DNA of 6,756 bases from Allobrachymonas sp. (GTDB lineage Bacteria; Pseudomonadota; Gammaproteobacteria; Burkholderiales; Burkholderiaceae_C). The stretch is from assembly GCA_012036375.1 (NCBI GenBank), contig JAAUOI010000169.1, forward strand, positions 1 through 6,756, written 5' to 3'. Positions within the stretch are counted from its first letter, which is position 1. Every line of letters begins with the position of its first letter. Below are positions 1-5,409 of the stretch, piece after piece. A program made the position numbers and the translations under genes. The notes beneath the pieces were generated by a model that saw only the letters and a program-made list of their open reading frames with translations, did no database searches and was not told the origin of the DNA.

Positions 1-1512
1 CGGCCTGCTTGTGATGAACCACGAATACACCGACGATGGCCTGCTGCACACCGATGGTTTGAAAACCTGGAGCGCAGAGAAAGTGAAAAAGCGCAAGCCG
101 CGCATGGCGTGAGCGTGATTGAAGTGCGCGAAACTGCCGGCACGTGGGAAATCGTGCGCCCCTCACGCTTTGCCCGCCGCTTCACTGGCAACACACCCAT
201 GACGATTGCAGGCCCTGCTGCCGGCCACGCCATGATGAAAACCGCCGCTGACACGGCAGGCACACGCGCCTTGGGCACGCTGAACAATTGCGGTAGCGGC
301 ATCACCCCCTGGGGCACCTATCTGACCTGCGAAGAGAACTTCATCGGTTACTTCAGTGGCGGCGACACGCTCTCCGCCCACGAGCGCCGCTGGGGCTTGC
401 GCAAAGGCGGCTGGGGCTATCGTTGGCATGAGCATGATGCGCGTTTTGATGCCACCAAAAACCCCAATGAGCCCAACCGCTTTGGCTGGATCGTCGAAAT
501 TGATCCGATGGATCCCACCAGCACACCGATCAAGCGCACCGCCATGGGCCGCGCTGCGCACGAAGGCGCGACGGTGGCCGTGACAAAAGACGGTCATGCC
601 GTGGTGTATTCGGGTGAAGACGCTCGTTTTGAATACATCTACAAATTCGTCAGTCAAAACAAGATTCGCCCAGCTACTGCCACACAGACCGCTGCGCAAG
701 TCAACCGTAATTTGCTCGACGACGGCATTTTGTATGTCGCTAAATTCAATGCTGATGGCACTGGCGAATGGCTGCCCCTGATTCATGGCATTGGCAAGCT
801 CACCGCAGCCAACGGCTTCAAAGACCAAGGCGAAGTCGTCATCATGACCCGCCAAGCCTCAGACTTGCTCGGCGCAACCAAAATGGATCGCCCCGAGTGG
901 ATCGACATTGACAAAGCCGGCTGGGTCTATTGCACATTGACCAACAACTCTGATCGCGGCAGCGCCAACCGCCCTGCCGTGGATGCGATGAACCCGCGCG
1001 CCAACAACACGCAAGGCAACATCATCCGCTGGAAAGAAAACGGCGATTTCGATGGCGATACCTTCCGTTGGAATCACTTTGTGATGGCGGGCGACCCATC
1101 CTTGGCTCGCGCTGAAGCCAAAGGCAATATCAAAGGCGATATGTTCTCCTGCCCCGACGGCTTGTGGACAGATTCGCGCGGCGTGCTTTGGATTCAAACT
1201 GACATGAGCACCTCGGCCATGGGCAAAGGCGATCTCATCAACATGGGTAACAACATGATGCTGGCCGCTGATGTGACCACCGGCGAAATTCGCCGCTTCC
1301 TCACCGGCCCTGCAGGCTGCGAAGTGACGGGTGCGACGCAAACCCCGGACATGAAAACCATGTTCATCAACATCCAGCATCCTGGCGAGAGCCCCAGCGA
1401 GAAGAGCGACCCAGCCGCAGTAACCAAGATTTCATCTTGGCCTTTCAACAGCCGCCCGCGCTCTGCCACGGTGGCGATTCGCCGCAAAGACTCTGGCGTG
1501 GTGGGAACCTAA
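1..1512 (+). CDS. phoX: PhoX-family alkaline phosphatase (DUF839), 5'-truncated and frameshifted
   Basis: PhoX enzymes are secreted, usually Tat-exported, Ca/Fe-dependent phosphatases that release phosphate from organic phosphomonoesters. Visible family blocks: NHEYTDDGLL near the left edge (frame 2), then in frame 1 AAHGVSVIEV, NNCGSGITPWGTYLTCEEN (Cys codon at 328-330, the conserved Cys expected to bind iron), NEPNRFGWIVEIDP, YSGEDARFEYIYKF, TLTNNSDRG, NPRANNTQGNIIRW, CPDGLW and GCEVTGATQTPD. The C-terminus ending in RKDSGVVGT is complete. About 500 residues are seen. Family members are roughly 600-700, so the signal peptide and N-terminal part lie off the left edge. The reading frame changes from frame 2 to frame 1 at about 86-90, so the GTG at 109 is not a true start. 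The gene is followed by a strong terminator and forms its own transcription unit end. Family assignment is very secure. Whether the gene is intact in the organism is not. Confidence 0.93.
   Translation, partial: RPACDEPRIHRRWPAAHRWFENLERRESEKAQAAHGVSVIEVRETAGTWEIVRPSRFARRFTGNTPMTIAGPAAGHAMMKTAADTAGTRALGTLNNCGSGITPWGTYLTCEENFIGYFSGGDTLSAHERRWGLRKGGWGYRWHEHDARFDATKNPNEPNRFGWIVEIDPMDPTSTPIKRTAMGRAAHEGATVAVTKDGHAVVYSGEDARFEYIYKFVSQNKIRPATATQTAAQVNRNLLDDGILYVAKFNADGTGEWLPLIHGIGKLTAANGFKDQGEVVIMTRQASDLLGATKMDRPEWIDIDKAGWVYCTLTNNSDRGSANRPAVDAMNPRANNTQGNIIRWKENGDFDGDTFRWNHFVMAGDPSLARAEAKGNIKGDMFSCPDGLWTDSRGVLWIQTDMSTSAMGKGDLINMGNNMMLAADVTTGEIRRFLTGPAGCEVTGATQTPDMKTMFINIQHPGESPSEKSDPAAVTKISSWPFNSRPRSATVAIRRKDSGVVGT
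86..90 (+). other. Single-base frameshift in an A5 run inside phoX
   Basis: Frame 2 upstream reads a PhoX-like NHEYTDDGLLHTDG...KVKK and then reaches TGA at 110-112. Frame 1 upstream of 109 reads AQAAHGVSVIEV, the expected continuation, from 91 on. One extra A in the run at 86-90 would give KVKKAQAAHGVSVIEV without interruption. This fits a homopolymer length error in the sequence. A real inactivating mutation is the alternative. Confidence 0.85.
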
Positions 1513-1523
1513 GCTGACGCTTA

Positions 1524-1537
1524 GGCGCAATTGCGCC
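1524..1537. repeat. Perfect 14-bp palindrome after phoX
   Basis: GGCGCAATTGCGCC is fully self-complementary and starts 11 bp after the phoX stop codon. No T run follows, so it is not an intrinsic terminator by itself. It may shield the mRNA 3' end or be a protein site. Its role is unknown. Confidence 0.5.
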
Positions 1538-1544
1538 ACTTGAT

Positions 1545-1562
1545 CGTCCTTTTCAGGGGACG
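1545..1562 (+). repeat. Small hairpin in the phoX 3' untranslated region
   Basis: CGTCC (1545-1549) pairs with GGACG (1558-1562), and further T-G wobble pairs are possible inside the loop. It lies between the palindrome at 1524-1537 and the terminator at 1593-1618, so the phoX mRNA tail would carry three consecutive hairpins. The stem is short and may be chance. Confidence 0.3.
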
Positions 1563-1592
1563 GTAGTCTCAAGCACCGTTATCCTGACCTCC

Positions 1593-1618
1593 AAGCCCCG
1601 AGAATTCGGGGCTTTTTT
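1593..1618 (+). terminator. Rho-independent terminator of phoX
   Basis: The 9-bp stem AAGCCCCGA / TCGGGGCTT (1593-1601 and 1606-1614) has the loop GAAT and runs into six T residues (1613-1618). It lies 80 bp after the phoX stop codon and separates phoX from the olsB transcription unit. This is a textbook intrinsic terminator. Confidence 0.92.
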
Positions 1619-1698
1619 GTCGGTGCAGCTGGGCCGCAGAAAACTTCGGTCATAACCGCCCAGACTCCTAGACGCTTTCGATATGACACAGGCAATGA

Positions 1699-1738
1699 CA
1701 GTCATCAAAACTTCACCAAATCGCCATAAAGAGGTCAT
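1699..1738 (+). promoter_or_regulatory. Tandem Pho-box-like array (four half-sites, 11-bp period) upstream of olsB
   Basis: Four 7-mers lie at 1699, 1710, 1721 and 1732: CAGTCAT, ACTTCAC, TCGCCAT and AGGTCAT. The 4-bp spacers are CAAA, CAAA and AAAG. The known PhoB half-site is CTGTCAT, repeated every 11 bp with an A/T-rich spacer. Here the core CA is invariant and the column pattern is close to nnGTCAT (6, 4, 4 and 5 of 7 matches). The array ends 44 bp before the olsB start, a sensible place for activation. A weak -10-like TACATC lies at 1754-1759. OlsB being phosphate-starvation-induced in other bacteria supports the reading. PhoB binding is inferred, not shown. Confidence 0.6.
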
Positions 1739-1771
1739 GCAGGTTAGGGACATTACATCCGTGTGCAAAAC

Positions 1772-1775
1772 GGAG
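1772..1775 (+). promoter_or_regulatory. Ribosome binding site that selects the olsB start
   Basis: GGAG at 1772-1775 is only 1 nt from the ATG at 1777 but 7 nt from the in-frame ATG at 1783. Normal spacing therefore favours 1783 as the start codon. Confidence 0.75.
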
Positions 1776-1782
1776 AATGACT

Positions 1783-2658
1783 ATGCAACAAAACCCTCGC
1801 CCACTATTGGCACTATCCCCATGCTCTCAAGCTCGCAACGCAGCTCATTGCCCAGCGCAGGTCTCGGATGCAGCAATTGAGCCCTTGGATCAAACCGACG
1901 CTGCTGCCCGCAAGCCAGAATTAGAGGTGATTTGGGCGCGCCATTTAGATGAAGTGCGAGCTGCTCAAAGGCTGCGCTACTCCATCTTTGCTGATGAGAT
2001 GGGTGCGCGATTGGAGACGCCAATCGCAGCGCATGATGTGGATCGCTTTGATGATTATTGCGAACATTTACTGGTGCGCGATGTCAGTGACAGCGCTCAT
2101 TTCGGTCAGGTGGTTGGCACCTACCGACTTTTGACACCCACGCAGGCGCAACGTGCGGGCGGGCTCTACACAGAGACGGAATTCAATCTTTCGGCCTTAG
2201 ACTGCTTGCGGCCTACGATGATGGAAATCGGCAGAAGCTGCGTTCATGCCGACTACCGATCAGGCGCGGTCATCATGGCGCTGTGGACCGCGATGGGTCA
2301 GTTCATGCAGGCCAATCAGTTAAGCAGCTTGGTTGGTTGCGCGAGCATCCCCATGCTCAACCAAGGAGGCGGTATCAATGGCGATGTGGCGGCCAGCATT
2401 TGGCGCAAGGTCTCGCAAAGCTATTTGGCCGATTCGGCTTGGCAGGTGCAGGCGCACACACCCTTGCCCGTGGATCTGCTGGACGATCACCTCGATGTCG
2501 AGCCACCTGCCTTGATCAAAGGCTATTTACGCATGGGAGCCAAAGTTTTGGGTGCACCCGCATGGGATCCTGATTTCAATACAGCGGATTTGCCCATGCT
2601 GATTCGGTTAGAGGACATGCCGGGCCGTTACCGCAAGCATTTCTTGGGGGTCTCATGA
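1783..2658 (+). CDS. olsB: OlsB-like ornithine N-acyltransferase (GNAT superfamily)
   Basis: OlsB transfers a 3-hydroxyacyl chain from acyl carrier protein to the alpha-amino group of ornithine, giving lyso-ornithine lipid, the first step to a phosphorus-free membrane lipid. The 291-residue protein has a variable N-terminal segment of about 45 residues, then family blocks: LRYSIFADEMGARL (about 64-77), DVDRFDDYCEHLLV (85-98), VVGTYRLL (110-117), GLYTETEFNLS (127-137), the acetyltransferase core EIGRSCVHADYRSGAVIMAL (148-167), KGYLRMGAKV (246-255) and PAWDPDFNTADL (259-270). The length is a little above that of many OlsB proteins. No signal peptide or membrane span is evident, so it is a cytoplasmic or membrane-associated enzyme. 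No olsA (second acyltransferase) gene follows and it must be elsewhere if ornithine lipid is completed. A Pho-box-like array lies upstream. Substrate identity is inferred from family; the older label for this group is 'putative hemolysin'. Confidence 0.85.
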   Translation: MQQNPRPLLALSPCSQARNAAHCPAQVSDAAIEPLDQTDAAARKPELEVIWARHLDEVRAAQRLRYSIFADEMGARLETPIAAHDVDRFDDYCEHLLVRDVSDSAHFGQVVGTYRLLTPTQAQRAGGLYTETEFNLSALDCLRPTMMEIGRSCVHADYRSGAVIMALWTAMGQFMQANQLSSLVGCASIPMLNQGGGINGDVAASIWRKVSQSYLADSAWQVQAHTPLPVDLLDDHLDVEPPALIKGYLRMGAKVLGAPAWDPDFNTADLPMLIRLEDMPGRYRKHFLGVS

Positions 2659-2768
2659 CCATCAGCCGCTACCAAATCAAACACGCACTGAACGACGTGT
2701 GTGGCGAAGCTATTCACACATTTGAAGTACAACCCTACACCATCAATCTCTCAAAACACTCTCCTTAG
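2655..2768 (+). CDS. 37-residue ORF overlapping the olsB stop (ATGA)
   Basis: The ATG at 2655 overlaps the olsB TGA by four bases, the arrangement typical of translational coupling, with GGGGG at 2646-2650 as a possible ribosome site. The reading frame gives a 37-residue product beginning MTISRYQIKHALNDVCGEAI and ends TAG at 2766-2768, just before the ppk promoter region. No family is recognised; there is no signal peptide, membrane span or cysteine pair. In many relatives a second acyltransferase (olsA) gene follows olsB with a similar overlap, so this could be the decayed start of such a gene. It could equally be a true small protein or chance. Confidence 0.35.
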   Translation: MTISRYQIKHALNDVCGEAIHTFEVQPYTINLSKHSP

Positions 2769-2784
2769 GCCAAAAGAAATGTGA

Positions 2785-2823
2785 ATGTCACGAAATTGAC
2801 ATGTTGCATTTGCACACTAGAGT
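2785..2823 (+). promoter_or_regulatory. ppk promoter with overlapping Pho-box-like site
   Basis: ATGTCAC (2785-2791), spacer GAAA, TTGACAT (2796-2802) fits the PhoB box layout (two 7-mers 11 bp apart) at 11 of 14 positions. The second half-site contains a perfect sigma-70 -35, TTGACA (2796-2801). At 16 bp distance lies TAGAGT (2818-2823), a 4 of 6 match to the -10. The predicted transcript starts near 2830, about 15 nt before the ppk ATG. The same 18 bp also read as an inverted repeat, ATGTCA-N6-TGACAT, so a dimeric regulator other than PhoB is possible. Confidence 0.6.
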
Positions 2824-2826
2824 GCA
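2811..2826. promoter_or_regulatory. 16-bp near-palindrome over the ppk -10 region
   Basis: TGCACACTAGAGTGCA is self-complementary apart from one symmetric pair: arms TGCAC / GTGCA around a CTAG centre. It covers the proposed -10 hexamer, so a bound protein would block transcription. It lacks a T run and so is not a terminator. The cognate protein is unknown. Confidence 0.4.
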
Positions 2827-2844
2827 TACTCCTTCAAAATCCCG

Positions 2845-4926
2845 ATGATTTCAGACACTCAACCAAAAGAACAGACAGCCTTGCGTTATCTTGACCGCGA
2901 TCAAAGCTTGTTAGCGTTTAACCGCCGTGTGCTCAATTGGGCGCAACGCGATGATGTGCCGTTGGTCGAGCGCCTGAGGTATTTATGCATCACCAGCTCA
3001 AATTTGGACGAGTTGTTTGAGGTGCGTGCCTACAACCACTTGGCGGCGTATATTGCCAACGATCACAAGGGTGATTTCAGCGTAGCGAGTTTTGAAGACC
3101 TGCACCGCAGTGCGCAAAGCTTGGTGTCTGAGCAATATGCCCTGTTTAATGGCGCGTTAACCGCTGCCTTTGCCAAGGAAAATATTTCTATCATCTCGCA
3201 TGGTGAGCGCGACGCAGCGCAGCGCAAATGGGTCCAGAAATATTTTGAAGAAGAGGTGATGCCACTGCTCGTGCCGGTTGCACTTGATCCGGCGCATCCG
3301 TTTCCACAAGTGGCCAGCAAATCGCTGAACTTCATCGTTGAACTCGGTGGCACCGATGCATTCGAGCGCAAGAATTCGATCGCCATTGTGAAAGTGCCTC
3401 GCGTGTTGCCGCGAATCATTGCCTTGCCCGCCAAACTCTGTGGCAAGAAGCAATTGTTTATTTCACTCTCTAGCGTGATACGTGCACACCTAGACAATTT
3501 ATTTCCTGGCAGAGCAGTCGGACAGTTTTCACAGTTTCGCGTTACACGCCATACCGATATGGCGATTGACGAAGAAGATGTGAAAAACCTGCGCATGGCG
3601 CTGCGCCAAGGTCTGCAGCATCGGCATTATGGGCAAGCCACGCGCATCGAGGTATCGAGCAGTTGCTCGCCCGAGCTATCTGCTTTGCTGCTCAAGCAGT
3701 TTGAGCTGCCCGAATGTGCGCTGTATCGCGTGCATGGGCCCGTGAATTTGGTGCGCTTTGGGCAACTGGCAGATTTGGTAGAAACGCCATCGCTGCGCTT
3801 TGCGCCCTACACGGCCTCTTATCCCGCGAGCATGCAGCCCGTGGTGCGCGGACTGTCGGTGTTTGATCGCTTGAAGCAAGGCGATGCCATGGCGCATCAG
3901 CCTTTTGAGAGTTTTGATGCGGTGTTGGATTTTCTGCGCGAAGCGGTGTATGACCCCAAAGTGCTGGCCATTCGCCAAACGATTTATCGCGCAGGCTCTG
4001 ATTCGGCCATGATGGATTTACTGGTAGAGGCCGTGCGGCGCGGCAAAGAAGTATTGGCTGTAGTGGAGCTGAAAGCACGCTTTGACGAAGAGGCCAATAT
4101 CAATTGGGCGGAGCGCTTGGAAGCCATTGGTGCGCAGGTGGTGTATGGCGTGGTGGGGCTGAAGACGCATGCCAAGATGCTGCTCGTCACCCGCAAAGAA
4201 GGCAAGCAATTGCGCCGCTATGGGCATTTGTCTACCGGTAATTACAACCCACGCACCGCCAAGCTTTACACCGACATCAGCTATTTCACCCAAGATGCGC
4301 AGCTCACACAAGATATGGAGCAACTGTTCATCCATTTGGCCAGCCAAAACCATATTCCCAAGCTCAAAAAGCTGCTGATGGCACCGTTTCATCTGCACCG
4401 CGAGATGATTGCGCGCATTGATGAACTGGCCGCCAAAGCAAGCAAAGGCAAATCCTCTCGCTTGGTGGCCAAGATGAATTCACTCACGGATGAGTCCATC
4501 ATGGATGCGCTGGTTCGCGCAGGGCAAGCGGGCGTGAAGGTGGATCTGATCGTGCGCGGCGCGTGCATGCTGCCAGCTCAGTTGCCAGGTTTAACGGAGA
4601 ACATTCGAGTGCGCTCAGTGATTGGCCGCTTCTTGGAACATTCGCGGGTGTTTTATTTCCGCTGCGAAAGCCAAGAAGATTTGTACCTGTCGAGCGCCGA
4701 TTGGATGAACCGCAACATGTTGCGCCGCATTGAATTGGCTTGGCCCGTGACGGATTCGGTTTTGCGCCAACGCATCATTGACGAAACTTTGAATGCCTAT
4801 TTGCACGATGGTATGGATGCCTGGGAGATGCAGCCCGATGGCTCCTACGTTTCGCTGCGCGATCCAGTCAATGGCCACAGTGCGCAGCAAGCACTGATGG
4901 TGCGCTATAAAAAAATCGGTAGCTAA
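2845..4926 (+). CDS. ppk1: Polyphosphate kinase PPK1
   Basis: PPK1 reversibly moves the terminal phosphate of ATP onto a growing inorganic polyphosphate chain through a phosphohistidine intermediate. The 693-residue protein has the family's usual length and domain order: N-terminal domain (about 15-115, with DRDQSLLAFNRRVLNWA and SSNLDELFEVR), head domain (about 125-310), and two phospholipase-D-like C-terminal domains (about 330-500 and 505-680). Catalytic residues are present at a constant +7 offset to E. coli PPK: Arg382 and Arg412 (metal/phosphate), His442 in GLKTHAKM (phosphorylated) and His599 in FLEHSRVF. It should therefore be active. An in-frame TAG at 2818-2820 and no other ATG, GTG or TTG before 2845 fix this start, yet no Shine-Dalgarno sequence precedes it. 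It is expected to be co-transcribed with sixA 18 bp downstream. A Pho-box-like promoter lies upstream. Confidence 0.97.
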   Translation: MISDTQPKEQTALRYLDRDQSLLAFNRRVLNWAQRDDVPLVERLRYLCITSSNLDELFEVRAYNHLAAYIANDHKGDFSVASFEDLHRSAQSLVSEQYALFNGALTAAFAKENISIISHGERDAAQRKWVQKYFEEEVMPLLVPVALDPAHPFPQVASKSLNFIVELGGTDAFERKNSIAIVKVPRVLPRIIALPAKLCGKKQLFISLSSVIRAHLDNLFPGRAVGQFSQFRVTRHTDMAIDEEDVKNLRMALRQGLQHRHYGQATRIEVSSSCSPELSALLLKQFELPECALYRVHGPVNLVRFGQLADLVETPSLRFAPYTASYPASMQPVVRGLSVFDRLKQGDAMAHQPFESFDAVLDFLREAVYDPKVLAIRQTIYRAGSDSAMMDLLVEAVRRGKEVLAVVELKARFDEEANINWAERLEAIGAQVVYGVVGLKTHAKMLLVTRKEGKQLRRYGHLSTGNYNPRTAKLYTDISYFTQDAQLTQDMEQLFIHLASQNHIPKLKKLLMAPFHLHREMIARIDELAAKASKGKSSRLVAKMNSLTDESIMDALVRAGQAGVKVDLIVRGACMLPAQLPGLTENIRVRSVIGRFLEHSRVFYFRCESQEDLYLSSADWMNRNMLRRIELAWPVTDSVLRQRIIDETLNAYLHDGMDAWEMQPDGSYVSLRDPVNGHSAQQALMVRYKKIGS

Positions 4927-4944
4927 ACCAAGAAGAGGTGGCTC

Positions 4945-5409
4945 ATGGATTTGATCGTGTGGCGACATGCAGAGGCTGATGGTCAACACAGCAACAGCCC
5001 TGATGACGTGTTGCGTTCGCTCACGCCGCACGGTCATCACCAAGCCGAGCGCATGGCCGCTTGGCTGGAGCCGCGGTTGCCCTCAGGCACACGCATTTTG
5101 GTCAGCCCCGCATTGCGCTGCGAAGGCACGGTGGCGTATTTAGGCCGCAAATACAAGCTCTGTGATGAGCTGCTTCCCTCGCGAGCCATGCCGGACTTAC
5201 TTCAACTCATCAGCTGGCCAGATCGGCAGACGCCCACTTTACTGGTTGGGCATCAACCTGCCTTGGGTGAGCTGATCGCGCAATTGACGGGCATGCCGCC
5301 CAACGAGGTTTCGTTGCGAAAAGGCGGCTTGTGGTGGCTCAGAGGCAGGCAGCGCGAAGGACGCTTTCAAACCGTCACGCATTGCGTCATCGGCCCTGAC
5401 CTGATTTGA
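4945..5409 (+). CDS. sixA: SixA-type phosphohistidine phosphatase (histidine phosphatase superfamily)
   Basis: This is a short branch-2-like member of the RHG-motif phosphatases; SixA removes phosphate from phosphohistidine on signalling proteins. The 154 residues match the SixA size. The visible catalytic set is Arg7-His8 in WRHAEA (His8 the nucleophile), Arg58 in VSPALRCEGT and His103 in LLVGHQPALGEL. The AAGAGG at 4933-4938 is a good ribosome site 6 nt before the ATG. It follows ppk by 18 bp on the same strand, so the two are very likely one operon. The true substrate is not shown by sequence. Since PPK1 works through a phosphohistidine, and histidine phosphotransfer proteins are known SixA substrates in E. 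coli, either direction of function is open. No signal peptide; cytoplasmic. Confidence 0.88.
   Translation: MDLIVWRHAEADGQHSNSPDDVLRSLTPHGHHQAERMAAWLEPRLPSGTRILVSPALRCEGTVAYLGRKYKLCDELLPSRAMPDLLQLISWPDRQTPTLLVGHQPALGELIAQLTGMPPNEVSLRKGGLWWLRGRQREGRFQTVTHCVIGPDLI

Noticed and set aside
109..120. GTG at 109 as the start of the phosphatase gene
   Set aside because: PhoX homology continues upstream in both frames (AQAAHG in frame 1, NHEYTDDG in frame 2), so this is an internal Val codon after a frameshift.
163..1487. Long minus-strand open frames opposite phoX (for example 163-855, 859-1380, 1194-1487)
   Set aside because: They mirror the codon bias of phoX, show no family motifs and lie wholly under a gene with strong homology.
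1683..1705. ATGACA repeats at 1683 and 1695 as a minus-strand Pho box
   Set aside because: The repeat distance is 12 bp rather than 11, off the helical register of known Pho boxes; the plus-strand array starting at 1699 fits better.
1553..1768. 71-codon minus-strand frame in the phoX-olsB gap
   Set aside because: It runs through the terminator hairpin and the regulatory array; there is no ribosome site and no motif.
1777..1779. ATG at 1777 as the olsB start
   Set aside because: GGAG is only 1 nt away, too close for initiation; the ATG at 1783 has a 7-nt spacing.
1683..1880. 65-codon plus-strand frame overlapping the olsB start
   Set aside because: It covers the Pho-box-like array and runs out of frame into olsB; no ribosome site and no recognisable motif.
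2698..2720. TGTGTG / CACACA hairpin inside the small ORF
   Set aside because: The 6-bp stem with an 11-nt loop and no T run is within what chance would give.
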